In this document: positions 12,646-25,583 of the stretch, piece by piece
Position numbering within the stretch: the stretch's first letter is position 1
Layout of the letters: each line of letters begins with the position of its first letter
Assembly: GCA_032209605.1 (NCBI GenBank)
Contig: JASFXZ010000002.1
Location: 58,034,431 to 58,098,430 of the forward strand
DNA: 64,000 bases
Source: Mactromeris polynyma
Taxonomy: Eukaryota > Mollusca > Bivalvia > Venerida > Mactridae
Direction of reading: 5' to 3'
Notes under the pieces: model-generated
The model's input: the letters and a program-made list of their open reading frames with translations, nothing else
Told to the model about the DNA's origin: nothing
Database searches by the model: none
Program-made: the position numbers and the translations under genes

Positions 12646-13384
12646 AATATGGCAACAAGCAATGCATTAGTCAACCCACTGTGCGTCCACGCCCTTAAGA
12701 TGCCTAAATTTCAGCCCATGATCCATGCAGGCAGAGAGGTGACGTAACCGTGAGTTGTGTCGTGGGCATCTACGATGGACGCAAGATTAGTGGAAAGGTG
12801 TTTTGTACAGAAATGCTGAATGGGAGGCGTAATGTGAGGCTTCGCCGAGGTGAGCATTGCGCAGATTGCTGCATGAGACGGCATGCATGGTGGGGAGGGG
12901 GCAGCGTAATGGCACTACAAAACACTAGACATTTTATCGTGTTAATATATGTGTCTGGTATGAAAATTTATCACGATACTTATCTAGTTAACCACGTTAT
13001 TGTCTAGTTAATTATGTAGTTTACTAGTTTCTTGAACATGATAAGCACATATTTTTCCAGTAAATTATGTAGTTAACTGGTGGAAGAAGTATACCACTAT
13101 AATAAACCATTGTGTGATACAGGATAACATTTGCAAAATATGTTGGGATATCGTAAGTTTGACGTTTAGTGTAATCATTTATGGAACAATACATTGTCAT
13201 TTACAGGACATATATATATATCCTGTTTGTTTCCTCAATTAATAGGTTTCTGAATGCAAATTATTCAAGCCTGGAACGTAACGTCGGTATGGAATTATAA
13301 CACATTGACAACTTTAAGATCAACAAATAGACTATCCTATTCTTACTTGGATGCTTGACATTTGACGCTTCCGTCTTAGCATTT

Positions 13385-13620
13385 TCTAAACCCACACGAA
13401 TAGCTCAGACATTAAAGCGTTCAACTGCTCATCTAGGTTTTGAGTTCGAAGCCTGGGTAAGGTGTTTGTTCTTCTGTGACAATTTGACTAAAGATAATGT
13501 ATCCCAAATCATTTGTCATGCACCTCTGCTTTATTTGGAGACGAGCAGGTAACTAACCCAGAAGCTTGTTAGGTCAACTGACCGCCGTATATAACTGAAA
13601 TACTGTTGAGAAATTGCATA
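13385..13620 (+). mobile_element. tRNA-derived SINE
   Basis: A tRNA-like head (AATAGCTCAGACATTAAAGC, then GTTTTGAGTTCGAAGCC) is followed by CTGTGACAATTTGACTAAA and a 3' part ending GGTCAACTGACCGCCGTATA. A second copy of the 3' part with the same ending lies at about 35995-36195. Confidence 0.6.
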
Positions 13621-13860
13621 AAACCCAAACCAAACGTGTTGCAATTTTTAGTTTAAAAAACACCTTTCTCGTTCACTACTTTTCATGTCATATGAGACAA
13701 CGCTGTTTACCAAACATAACAATTTATAAACATGTAATGCATTTTGAATACAAGAGATATTCGAAATGTATTGTGATAACAAGCATTTCCACGATGCATT
13801 TTACGTCTATGTTCATACAACTGAATACCTCTATCCAATATCTACACAATGGTATATATA

Positions 13861-14012
13861 CAGTAAAACCTCAAAAATACGACCACCCATGGGACCTGTG
13901 AAAACTGAAGAGGTGATCTCAATATGGAGGTTGAATAAAGAGCAAAATAGGGACAATGGACTTGTGTAAGGCATTCTTAATTTTGAGGTGGTCTTTGCGT
14001 AAGGTTTTACTG
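13861..14012. mobile_element. 152-bp Tc1/mariner-superfamily MITE (TA target site)
   Basis: It starts CAGTAAAACCT and ends with the reverse complement AGGTTTTACTG, with TA on both sides. The match continues imperfectly inward (GACCACC on the left, GGTGGTC on the right). The short interior has no coding capacity. It ends about 70 bp before the first triplicated unit. Confidence 0.75.
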
Positions 14013-14084
14013 TACATGTATCCAATGAAAAACCGGTTTGTAGAGTTTTTGTCATTTCAATTTAGGCAGTCGTTGACCACTGTT

Positions 14085-14400
14085 GCAAAAATGGTTGGAA
14101 AACGAATAGCAGTATTGCATAAAACTTCGCAGTAAGCTGGATTGTTCTGTGAACGAGATATTTGCCGAAATTACCCGTGTTTAAGGGTCTGGTAAGATGT
14201 CTTATGAGACGGTTCGTAGATAGAAAAATAAAGTTGATTGTGTGGTACCAGTCTGTTGAAAATGCAGCAAAATCAGGTCGGCCGAAGACTTGTGACAAAC
14301 GATTGAAGATAACAGAAATTCTTCAAAATGAATTTCTAACCATAACCATTTTTAGGTTACAAACCACAATACATTTCGAACATCCCCCGTACTTAAACTA
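14085..14400 (+). pseudogene. Mariner-like transposase remnant at the head of unit A
   Basis: The stretch contains broken coding text for a mariner N-terminal domain. ENAAKSGRP is readable around 14258-14285, along with shreds such as EIFAEITRV. Frameshifts and stops interrupt it. The same remnant is at 28791-29033 (unit B), and a longer version is at 36205-36830 (unit C), so it predates the triplication or travelled with the unit. Confidence 0.65.
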
Positions 14401-14719
14401 GCAATATAATTTGACAAGGTGCACGAAAAACGATCATATAGATGCTAGAAATGTAGATTATTTTATCTTGAGTGATGCATTCGCGTCTTTTATTTATTTT
14501 GGTGTACAGTATTATTAGGTAATCGTACAATATGTGTAGAAACTGCTATGACAGAAATTGTTGCAAGAATAAAACAGAGAAAATGATGTTCAAACAGACA
14601 GATAAACAGAAATATCAAGTAAGACAGATTAATATCACAAGGGCAAAATACAACCTGGAGTCATAAAATGTGTTTACACAAGAACAGTATCCCGCAGTGA
14701 TCCCGCTTAAAAGTCGTGA

Positions 14720-14804
14720 TAAAGGAATTTTGCTTCGCATAGGGATCTCATTCGAATTAAGCCATTTGTGATAAATTGTCATTTTCTGACGTACACACTT
14801 AAAT
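14720..14804 (+). promoter_or_regulatory. Conserved 5' flank of the C4-like genes
   Basis: The 80 bp before the start codon are preserved in all three copies. They include AAGCCATTTGTGATAAA and TCTGACGTNCACACTTAA (TGACGT is CRE-like). The equivalents are about 30555-30617 and 38145-38198. Conservation may simply reflect recent duplication. A core promoter here is inferred. Confidence 0.3.
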
Positions 14805-17800
14805 ATGGCTTCCATGTCTAAAACATTGAACATGTGGATATTGGTAGTATTTTTTTTCTGTTGCGGTAATGGTTTGTTACTAAACACTGATGACGACTTG
14901 CTTTCAGCATATCAAACACTCTCTCAACAGGTAAGCCTGAGATTGCATTGCTGAGTTTCTCTTCATGATCAATGGTTGAGTGGTCCTTGGTTGTTTTCTG
15001 TAAGTTATTAATCCCGTCACGTGTAAGGAGGGGATTAAGGAATGGCCTTCGTCCGTCTGTCAGCCGATCCGTCCGTAATATTTTGTGTTCGCTCTGTACC
15101 GCGTAAATCGCTTGAATGGTTTTCCTTAAACTCGACATCTCATCAAGACGACATACAGTACTGCTACAATCCAAGGTCATGATCACACTGCAATGTCTAA
15201 TGTTCGACCCTTGGCATTTTATGTCCGCTCTGTATCTTCTGAACCGCTTGAAGGTTTTTCTTGAATTACGGTTCAAATGTTCATCTTATCGTGACTATGT
15301 GTAGAACCCATGTCCGTACCGCGACAGCTGAAGGTCACACCGCAAGGTCAAATGTAAAAAGGGGTCTAAGACATCTTGTTCAAACCATAACTTTGTCATT
15401 CAATTTGGTATTTTCAAATACTTGGCATAACTGTTCATTATAATATGGCGGTGTCACGTGCAAGACCTGTGTCTTGCAAAGGCCCAAGTCACATATTGAG
15501 GTCAAATGTAAAATGGGGTATAATGTTGCACTGTATAGCATTATATTAATCTATTATCCTCATGTATTGACAATTGGCGGGCTCGACACGTTACCCTTGG
15601 GTTTCTAGTTAAAATAAATTTCCATAAATGATGATCAAGACGTGATGGTCCTTTATGTATGTGATATGTGGAGGGGGATGCAGCTGTCCTTCATTCTGCC
15701 TTGTTTTATTTTGCACCCTCCGGATCTGCGTAGGAAGCCTTGTTTTGTGGACCATCACGGTGCTTATTCTCATTTACATATTCTCATTTTTCTTGTAAAC
15801 TTAATTACACATTATTGGCAAAGACTTAATCAAGTATACACATTGTATCTAAGTCAAACTGTGCCAGACATACATATGAGTATCTTAAACAACAGTCTCC
15901 CTTGAACCAGTTGGCTGTCGCCATTGACTATATTACATACTTTCTGTAAATGATTTGCACGAAGGCCTATTAGGCAAAAAACGTATGTTCATAGTTATCT
16001 CATTATGACAACATCTTCTCTGATGATTACCACACAGATAGTTCATTAATAGGCCTATAGGATTACGACCTAACATCTCGCATTTAACCCACAATTACTC
16101 GATATTTTCTTTAAGTATAAGATAAGTACACCTTTCCCAATGTGCAATGTTTTCATTTGATATACTATTCATGTTCTTTTCATGTTCTCGGTCGTTAATT
16201 CGAGACATATATCTCCTTATATTGTTTTCCCGGAGGTCTGTGTGGGGAGGCACTGTCTTATGTATGTGGCGTTCCCTGAAGCAACTTATTCTCTCTCTTA
16301 TATATCTCCTTATTGCGACCTAATCATCTCGTATTTAACCCAGAATTACAAGATCTTTTTTTTAGAAACATTTGTGCAACCACGGCATTTACGCAAATTA
16401 TCTGTACATATAACTAAAACTATATTATTAACAGCAAATCACGCAATATATCGATAACACAAGATCATTAACTCCTAATTGCGAGATAATTAGCTCTGCT
16501 GTTTTCCCTGGGGTCTGTGTTGGGGAGGGATTGTCTTATAAATGTATGGGGCGTTCCCTGTAACAACTATCTTATATATGTCTAATGAAATATTTGTATA
16601 CGGTGTAGGTACAGACAATGTCAACCAAGATGGCTTCAATGGAATCTACAATATCCAAGCTACAGGCTGCTCAAGGTACAGGATACTTGTTCGCCAATAA
16701 TTTATCAAGACAACTTATCCGTGACGATTTACAATATCTATAATTATACAGTAACTTACAAGTAGATTGGTGAACAAGATATGATAAAAAAACACTTAAG
16801 ACATGCTGTATCTATTTTGCAAGGATTGACTTCAGCGATTTCATGAGAACGCTAAAAAAATGTTTTAAAAACAACCTACGCATGCACGGAAAAAACTTCT
16901 TTATTACGAAGCAAATTGTCCACGATTTAATACGTCATATTACACATTTTCATATATTAAATGGCATAAATGTGTATAGAGTATAGATTTTCTAAACAAG
17001 ATACTTAAATTGTAGGTCCATCCAGTGTTGGTGCAAATTATGTGAGATGGGGACGAACCACCTGTCCTGCAAATGGAACCACTTTAGTGTATGAAGGTAG
17101 ACATATTCATGTACATAGTTTCTTTTCTAATATATCGATTTATGTCTTATATAAACACAAAATGTCATTTTGTGTATCTCTAACTGGAGTACCATTTCCT
17201 CATGAATTTCAAAGGTTATTTTCCATTAAATATCGTTGTTACACACATTTTAACAACCAGTAGTTCTATTAAGCTTCACTTATTTATAATTTATGTATTT
17301 TCTATGGAAGTATTTTGTCTCATATCATTAACATAACTGTACCTGAAATTTATCTACAGTGGTTTAAATACTATAATATATAATATGTATGCACAACTCA
17401 TATATGGTATTTTGTACGAATGTCTTTTGTAATTTGGGCCGGTGACCCCGTAATACACGGAAATGATAATAACTCTTAATGAATCTTTGACAAATGTGTT
17501 GTAATACTTCTAGTACTGCATACAACAGGGCCATTATAGCACTGTATCACTCGCCTGAGAAAGTTTTCACTTGGCTTATAATAAGTTATATTTCATTTAT
17601 TTACATTCTAACCAGGTTTCATGTAGGTCAGGTAGAAATTATTGAAATCCTACCAATATTTTACTAGTGAAGAGTATAGACTATATTTATAGTGTAAACA
17701 AGTTTATTCTGTTATATGAACTTATGCCCTAGCTTCTGACCCCACATAAACACTTGACCGTTGGTTTAAAAAAGACAAATATTTAGACCAGGTTTCGTGA

Positions 17801-19216
17801 CAATCAGGTAAATCTGCATCCTTTATAGTGTTAACAATGTTTTTCCATCCTATGCCCTAGTTTTTATCCCACTTTACCCGGTTTCAAATTCCGTCAAAGT
17901 TCCATGTAGCTCAGATAGAAAATGTGGCATCTGTGGTGTAAACATGTTTTTTCTACATGACATAATTGCAACCTACATTACACTATTTCCAACGTGACCT
18001 GGACTTTATACACAGACAATATTCTCGGCAGGTTTCGTGTTATAAAGTAGAAACATCAGTCTCTAGAGTGTTAACAAGATTCTTAACGGATTAGGCCTTA
18101 TTACCTAGTTTTTAACCCTAATGTCACACCTGACCTAGAATTTAAAAAGAGAAAAAATGCATTAAATATCCAAAATATCAGGTAGAAAATGCAACCTTTC
18201 CAGTTTAAACATTGTACTTCAATAATATTGACCTAATGTTCAAGTTTTTGACCTCACACACTCCAGTTAAATATGTTTAGAAAGACAACAATTCAGGCCA
18301 TATTCCATGTATATCAGGTAGAAAATATGGCGTATAACATTTTAAAATGGTTTTGTATGATTTGACAAAGTGACCTATTTGTTGCCCCAAACTGACCCGA
18401 TGTTTTAACTTTTCTGAGATTTTAATTTGGCAAATATTCTGACCTTGTGTTATTAGAAATGGGCAAAAGTTGTGACCTCTAAAGTGTTAACAAGCTTGTT
18501 GTTGATGTCGGAACGATGCTGCATGATGATGGACACAGGGTGATAAAAAAGGTCACATTGAACTCTTTATACTCAAGTGATCTAATAAACTGACAAATCA
18601 ATTTTCAAAACAAAAACATAATGAATCGCCAAGTCATATGGTATAGAACATGTTCAAACAAGCATCCATGATCAGTTACTAAATGTAGTAAATGCTTATG
18701 TTGCAGTATTCTGTATATCACACAGGTTATGCTGCTGGTTCTCGTTATACCCAGTCTGGGGGAGCAGCTAACTACTTGTGTTTGCCAACTGATCCACAAT
18801 GGGATTACTATGAAGATGCGATTGCTTCTGGCGGTATAATATATGGGGTTGAATATGAGTTGGGTGATGACCACACCAATGGTGGATCACATTATTTGGG
18901 AAAGAATGTAAGGGATGAGGATGCTCCTTGTGCTGTCTGCTCAACTCAAAGGTCAGAGATTTTGATGATTCCTGCAAGACGTGATTGTTATCCTGGATGG
19001 ACAAAGGAATACAATGGCTACCTTATGTCTGGTCACTACGCCCACGCTTCAGCCACTGAATTTGTATGTGTTGACAAACAAGTGGAAGTGGTTGCAGGTG
19101 GTCATCCAGATCAAGAAGGTCGATTGTTTTATCTGGTTGAAGGTTTTTGTGGTTCACTGAAGTGTCCACCTTATGTAAATGGACGAGAAATCACTTGTGT
19201 TGTGTGCTCAAAATAA
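14805..19216 (+). CDS. Short-chain collagen C4-like secreted protein, copy A (4 exons, intact, 254 aa)
   Basis: Exons 14805-14930, 16609-16675, 17016-17096 and 18726-19216 join in frame to 254 residues. Residues 1-23 form a signal peptide with hydrophobic core MWILVVFFFCC. Residues 28-64 are a short heptad-like helix (LLSAYQTLSQQVQTMSTK) that may mediate oligomerisation. From residue 65 the C-terminal domain runs through YVRWGRTTCP, GGAANYLCLP, VYGVEYELG-like text, DAPCAVCSTQRS, MIPARRDCYPGW, GYLMSGHY, EFVCVDKQ, CGSLKCPPYVNG and CVVC. It has ten cysteines, probably paired. This domain is found in molluscan and poriferan proteins annotated 'short-chain collagen C4-like'. The Gly-X-Y collagen stretch of sponge homologues is absent, so the protein is collagen-related in name only. 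The role is unknown; extracellular matrix or immune lectin-like roles are guesses. AATAAA overlaps the stop codon. Exon 2 is 21 bp longer than in copies B and C. Confidence 0.88.
15008..15608. mobile_element. Dispersed repeat in intron 1 of copy A: hairpin start, CTAG end
   Basis: It begins with a hairpin, TTAATCCC ... GGGATTAA, around GTCACGTG. The interior has degenerate blocks of about 130 bp (CGTCCGTCTGTCAG, CGCTTGAA, AAGGTCACACCGCAAGG). It ends ACCCTTGGGTTTCTAG followed by T, where ACCC/GGGT can pair. Copies occupy the same place in B (30819-31355) and C (38402-39009). The layout recalls non-autonomous Helitron/HINE elements, which is inference. Confidence 0.45.
17560..18560. repeat. Degenerate tandem repeat array (about 130-140 bp period) in intron 3 of copy A
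   Basis: Successive blocks repeat the order GTGTTAACAAG, a short T-rich piece, CTAGTTTTTGACC, 'ACCCAGTT'-like text, GACAAATATT, CCAGGTTTC(A/G)TG, and ATCAGGTAGAAAATG. About seven to eight blocks are recognisable. The same array is in intron 3 of copy C (about 40900-41960) and in truncated form in copy B (34100-34590). Confidence 0.65.
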
Positions 19217-21590
19217 AACATACAGTCTAAATTGAGTATTCAGCCTATATTCCAATAAAAAAACAAAAATACATTGACAATATGTCATAAGACAAAAATC
19301 TACTTCAAACAAAGGCATATTAGGCAAAAACGTATGTTCATAGTTATCTTATTATGACAGCATCTTCTTTGACGATAACCAGGCAAATAGCTCAATAATA
19401 TAGGATAATTATCTTCGTACTACAATATATTTCTCGTTTTTACAACATATGTCATTAGTATGTGAAATATATCTCTTTATTACGACCTAACAACCTAATA
19501 AAGATACTAGCATATACATGTACATATATTTCGACAATGTTATGTATAGGGTTGTCAAAGAATATTCCTACAGTCGAATATTTGTTCGTAGGTCCGAATA
19601 TTGAAATTCTGATTCGGCATTCGAATGATCTCTGAAAGTAATTTGGCAATACCGCTTTGATACAGCAAATAAGAATGAATTTGCAATGTTATCATTAGAG
19701 AATGCTTGTAAGAATAAAGCAGTTAATAATTAGACAAAAATATAAAACTTAAAATTAAAGAGATGAAGATATTTTTAAAGTAAGTAACTAATACACATAT
19801 ACTATGTTTTATAAACAAAGGAAGCTACTTATATCGCTTTATATTACTTCTACACAACGGTTACTATGGCAACTGTTTTTTTCGAATTTACTGGAAAAAA
19901 ACATAACTAGATATGTCATATTATTATGTTAATGTGATTTGGATTTTCTACAAACATTTCTACTGCACACAATATGTACATTTTCAATGTTATTGTATCC
20001 ATTGACACTAAAATCAAAATGAAATAAATTACGAAATTCATAAAAAAGCCCTTTAAAGCATATTTCAAATTGGCCACAAAACAACTTTTGACGTCGGATT
20101 TTGAAACGAAAGTTGTTTTTGTGATCAGGAGATATGCGTCTTTGAAATGCAAGCAAAAAGTAAATTTCGATAAATTTTGCCATTAGCGCCAAAATCGCAG
20201 ACCCTGGCTCATTTGTTATGCCGTAGTAATTGAAAATAATCGAAAAATCGTCGCTAGACATCCGATGTCGACGACAATCAATTATGAACTACAATAATCG
20301 ATTAAAATCGCAAATTGTGACTGAAGTGTTACTTCAAAAACATTGATATTATAAATATTCAAATTTTAAAGTTATAAACCCGGATATACATTCAAATCTT
20401 AAATCTAGTTAATACGTGCACAAAACATCTAGTCAATAATAGTCAATGATTTATTGAACGGTAAAATGTTCTTATCATATAAGAGTTATATAAAACCGCA
20501 ATGAGTTAAAAAAGAGATGAATACATTTGTATAAATGAATTAAACTGTCAATATTATACTTATACTAAAAAGCTAAATATTTCGATTTTTTCCGATTCGA
20601 TTATCGATTATAAGTTTTAAAACTGATCCAATAATCGATTATGAAATTTATCCGATTATCCATCACTTCTTAAAATTAAGCTTGAATAGTGTTGTGACAA
20701 ATAGTGGTTGTGTAGATTCATGTGTAACTAAATATACAAACGTATGCATGCGTACACAAAATACAGCGATACCAGACATATAGTGATGTGAACAAGAACT
20801 CGTAACATGCATTAGTGTGTAAAGAATGACAAAATGGCACAGACAAAAGAAGCGAGTCCTAACACAATGTTTAACCAAGGTTTATGACCTGATAACTTGT
20901 CTGGTACAAATCATTTGCGAGAAGTTACAATGGTTAAGGAGAACAAGCACAGCCAATGAAATTTTATATAATGTTTTATCATTAACGGGCAGTAACTCCA
21001 TCAAAAATCATCCAACCAGAACATGTCGACCATATTTAGGGTTCAGCGCAAGACTATCCTAACTACTATGTATTTAAATAGGAGTAAGTATAGTCTTGCA
21101 CTGAACCTTCGATATGCACAACTAGGCTTGGAACAAATCGTTTGTGTGAAATTTCATGGAAAACAACCAAGTGGAACATACTAATTAAATATGCACAACT
21201 TTCTATGTTTTCATTCGTAATAACAGTTCGGTGAGACCTCGGAGTTAAAAAGACATTAAATTCCGAGTGCGAGTACCGGTTGCTAGCCAGGCAGCAGTCA
21301 TCAAAAGTGATTAGTGTAAATTGTAAGAACTTGTTTCACAATTGATGTAAAATAAATATGTTTAAATATATCAAATCCCAGGTACAAAGTATAGGGGGTT
21401 TGTTAGTATTTGTGAGTCTTTAAGTGTGAACACGATTGTTCCAGGATTATTAAATTTTGCTTGTTACACTTAAATGCCACCACCTAGACTGTAATTCGGT
21501 GAAGGAAGTAGAAAATTAGAATAATAGTCTGACTTTCCATCTCATTATGGTGTCCAGTTTCAGGTATCCTTATTAGCCTAAACTCTAAAT
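19217..21590. other. Flank of copy A, shared in part with the other units
   Basis: It holds repeats of the 'GGCCTATTAGGCAAAAA' type (near 19311, also inside intron 1), an ATTCGAATATTNGTTCG-rich piece (near 19560, also at 35390 and 42890), and ACAGCGATACCAGACATA text shared with 43135 and 35630. From about 19890 to 20660 there is DNA not seen in the other units, rich in AATCGATTAT, perhaps an inserted hAT-like element. No gene is visible. Confidence 0.5.
21225..21370 (+). mobile_element. Truncated SINE (same family as 44120-44340)
   Basis: The 3' half is shared with 44240-44340: GTGCGAGTACCGGTTGCTAG, CCAGGCAGCAGTCATC, TTTCACAATTGATGTAAAAT. The tRNA-like head is missing here. Confidence 0.6.
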
Positions 21591-21991
21591 GTTTTGCAGC
21601 TCTTTCGTGTAAGAATTTCCTCCCACAAGTTGCGAACTACCTGTCAGGGTTTTCGTGGGACAGAATTCCTCACAGCTCTGGAGTTCGATGTAAAACTATA
21701 CTCAGCGTCACTGAAAAGTTACCACCCTATTGACCCTTATATTTTAAAAATCGCATTGCACGGTGTTAAAAGCATAACACGACAATTTTTTTGAACCAAC
21801 TGAGTAGTCACTGGTGTAAAGCTTTGTCCAATTCGATGAACTCCATTTGAGTCACGGGCTGCACGTGTAAAATGACTTTTTCGAGCAAAGTCGACATGTA
21901 CGCAACTTTTATCACAAATCACTCGTCTTACTTGAAAGTTAGTGGATCGACTAAGAGAAAAACATTAAAAAACAGAATTTATTTGCTAAGA

Positions 21992-22225
21992 ATGCCACGT
22001 TTGGCGGACGCTCAACGTCATCAGGCCATCGGCATGGTTGACGCCGGACTTTGATTTCGTGAAATTGCACGTCGTATGGGCTGTTCTCACCAGACAATCA
22101 TAAAACTGGTCAGGAGACATGATCAAACAGGGTCTGTGAGTGATAGACCGCGCCCAGGCCGTGAGAAGGTGACGTCGATACGTACACACCGTCACATTAC
22201 CCTCACCCATCTCACTTTTTCGCTA
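21992..22225 (+). pseudogene. Tc1-like transposase fragment with in-frame stop
   Basis: From ATG 21992 the frame reads MPRLADAQRHQAIGMVDAGL, a TGA at 22052-22054, then FREIARRMGCSHQTIIKLVR and RHDQTGSVSDRPRPGREKVT. This is the paired HTH region of a Tc1-type transposase. Nothing of the catalytic domain follows. It resembles the fragment at 12421-12645. Confidence 0.8.
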
Positions 22226-22380
22226 CATCATCGCACAAACCATTCAAATGTAAACTCAGACAGATAATCATTTGGTACAGAGTTTAGACAAAAATGTAGG
22301 TGGTCTTACTTATTGTATACAAATGTAGTTTGTCCCTTGAAGAAGCGTGAGTGGTACGTATTGCACATTTTGCCTCTATG

Positions 22381-25300
22381 CAGGCTGTCAAGTGAACTTC
22401 TTTCAAAAAGTAGGAATACGATTTACCAAAAAGTAGGAAAAATAAGGAATTTGTACTAAAAAAGTAGGAGTTTACATACCGACGTACAGAGCTTTGAATT
22501 ACTCACGGGCATACATTGCTAACTAGAATACATCATGACAAGACTGCATAGACAGGTCTTTTGACTCTCATACATCTTTCACCTTTGCATGACATTCTCC
22601 AACTATAAATATCAAAGCGCTGAAAGCGCAAAAAGACTGGGGCAGACGAATTGTCAACCAGAGATTCTAGAAGCATTGCACAGCCTCACTCGGGGATGGA
22701 AAGAAGGCTTGGTTCACTTACAAGCAATTTTACTTTCAAAGCGTGCATGTATGACTAGTTTAAACTAGACCATCGATAAGACAAGTTTTGTTTACCAGCT
22801 CTACTTTGAAACGAGTTGTGTGTCGGCGAGTACTCTTAACGTTTTTTGTTTTTTAAACGAACCTTGTTATAAATCATTTGATTGCCAGTTGGACAGGCCT
22901 GCAAGCAAGCATTACATATTCGCGGTTTATTAAAAAGAAACAATTTTTGTGAGTTACGTTTGAACAATTTGAAATAAACTGAAACTATTGCGAGCGATGA
23001 GTTAGAACTTGCATTGTTTTCGGGCAATACACATTTCGGACATGTTGAACTTTTTTGAATGCATAAACATGGCAGATCAGTACATCAATTTTTCTCAATA
23101 TCGGGAGTGCTTGCATCATGAGGCATCATTTAATCGTCTCATCTCTGTTATAGTTACATAGTCACCTAGTGACATGGGACAAGTTGATACTTCAGTAGAA
23201 ATTTATTGACTAGGTATATATACATACCAGGTCATTAGATGACTATGTATTGAATTTACCCCATGATTACCATGTTGTTTACCAATACTCACAAGGGAGA
23301 CAACCCGGAAACATAGAAAAGACCATCCATCATCCTGCATCTGCTATTTGAGTCCCCTCTATAGACAGACCATAACATTACACAGATGCTTTTTACAGCA
23401 TTTTACTATTCTATGTAAACTCTGCTGTGTTTCTGTTTATCTGGTCTCTGTAGCTTTCAGACAATCATTGCTCTAAAATGTATGGGAAGTGGTGATTGTA
23501 AACAACACACTGTGCATACGCAGTTTTTGCTCCAAAACGTGGTACAGTCTAGGCGTTCGGTTTGATAAAAAATGGCGGATGATGTAAACTTTTTTTCAAG
23601 TGCCGTTTATCGTGGTCAAGAGTTGTCGTTCCTGGGAGGATATTTTACGTTTAATTGCATGGGAGGAATTCAAGGAATAAAAGTCGCTCCAAGTAGGGAG
23701 TGCCTCATGAAAGGTGTCGTTCTGGGAGGGAATGCAGTAGGGATAAGAAAATATTTCAATGGTTAGTAATCAATTTTGGAAACAAAATGGCTTTACAAAT
23801 CATAATTACATTCTTTTTTTGGTAATTAAATTTAAGTATATATATATATTGTATCGTAAATATCATATCAGCATGTAGTTTATCGATTCATATAGTATCG
23901 TGTGATGACCGTATCGTGTCATGCCCTACATGTAATACCCGTTGAACAGCAATGTTTACGTTTCACAATCTGACTTTATCTGCTTGTCATCCAGTTAAAA
24001 ACCCGGAATCGTTTACAATACGCTAAATAGGGTAGTGTCCGCATACTGGTAGTTTCGGCATACTGTTCAGGTCTATCTAACAGATACACAGGCATTTGCC
24101 TGATCATGAGTTTAGCCGAAAAAGATATATGTTTCCATAAAATAGATTTGTTTAGCCCGGCTGGTTTCCTATTTTGTAAAATGCAAATTATAATAATAAT
24201 AATAATTTCAGAAGTTGATGGGAAAAACTAACAGACTCACATGACAGCCGATCTTAAATCGTCCCTCCGATATCGAAGCGTCAGTACATTAACTTTGTTG
24301 ATGGCCTGACTTATACCATAGGTCAACAATAAAAAAATACGTAATTCAGCTAGAATTTAGTTTGAAGACTCTGCTCATAGTCATAGACATCATGACCATT
24401 TCTTTCCGTGTCACAGAACGCCATATGTATCGGGACCACGAGAGCGAACACTATCCGCATAGAAAAAATGTTTTCCAAGTTTATACGAAATTCGGTGTGG
24501 TAGCCAGTTTATGTATTCCTGTTTCTATCCGATATCTTCATGCATCGCGGTTTGATAGTGAGAATTGCATCCCATGGGTTCTCAGCGCACATGTTTACTT
24601 GTAGCGAGACCTTTTTTGAGCTCTAGCTTCAATCACAACGTCTCGGCAATTTCCGTACAGTTCGGAAATCAGATAATAACCGATGTGATCCGAATGCTCT
24701 ACCTTATTCCTAACAATACGGAATAAGGACATGGTTTATAAGTCTTCGATGGAATTAATTATTTTTAAAAGATGCAATAGAGATTAACAGTAACTGCAGC
24801 TATTATTTAACGATTTGCTACAGTATTCAGTGTGCGGTAAAATAATGATCAGACTCCGATTCCGGAGTTTTATTCCAACTCGTCTGCCGAGCGCGTGCAT
24901 GTACAAGATATTTCCTTTGTTGTCTATAAATAGTAACTTCTGCGAGCGGGCAATTTTTATGAATGAAAGCGGGAATTGTTCGTGAATGAATCGTATCGTC
25001 GATAAACTTAGTAACCTCGGCTGTCAACAAACAAGGAGTCAACAAAAACAAGAAATGTATCCGAATGGAGCACTTGTTTCCGACAGAAAATAGTCCTCCC
25101 TCAACTCATCGATTTCTCTTTTTATGTATCCAAAGAAATGTTAACCAAAAACACATAAACAATAATTCAACAATAATTCTTGAACCAGATATTACACTTT
25201 AAAATAAAATTCTCTCGATAGATTCGGAAACGAAGATCTATTTTACCTTCCGAACAATTTGCAAATTTATCAAAGATGAAGGAAAGTAGTACGGCGGTTA

Positions 25301-25583
25301 GTGATGTCACGATCAATTCGACATGTTGATTGGTCGTATGCAAATCATGCGCAGTGATACATAGAGTGGTATCAAATGTGTCTAACTCTGCGACGACTGT
25401 TTCCAAAATTACGGTTACTAACGACATGGGGCTAACGTCCCAGTCTAATAAGGTCTCTGTGAAGTACACAATTTGAACCCAAAAAGTAGAAAATTTCTGG
25501 AATTTTTTACCAAAAAGTAGGAAGAATAATAAATAAGGAAAATAAGGAAAAAGTAGGTAAAATAAGGACCGCTTGACAGCCTG
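22381..25583. mobile_element. 3.2-kb DNA transposon with 12-bp TIR and 7-bp target duplication
   Basis: It starts CAGGCTGTCAAG and ends CTTGACAGCCTG, exact inverted repeats. CTCTATG directly repeats outside both ends (22374-22380 and 25584-25590). Subterminal direct repeats ACCAAAAAGTAGGAA lie near both ends (about 22428 and 25508). The only clear candidate exon inside is 23572-23761. No known transposase domain is recognisable, so the element is either non-autonomous or of a class I cannot name. Confidence 0.75.
23572..23761 (+). CDS. Possible first exon of an unknown gene inside the 3.2-kb element
   Basis: ATG 23572 follows an A-rich AAAAA context and opens 63 codons (MADDVNFFSSAVYRGQELSF ... 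GIRKYFN). It ends in a good donor, AATG|GTTAGT. The translation has balanced composition and an MGGIQGIKVAP stretch, but I do not recognise it. No following exon was found. It may be a first exon of the element's own gene, a captured host exon, or chance. Confidence 0.3.

Noticed and set aside
18605..19004. Antisense open frames over the C4-like last exons (also at 34629 and 42191)
   Set aside because: They are shadows of the sense frame and recur only because the exon is triplicated.
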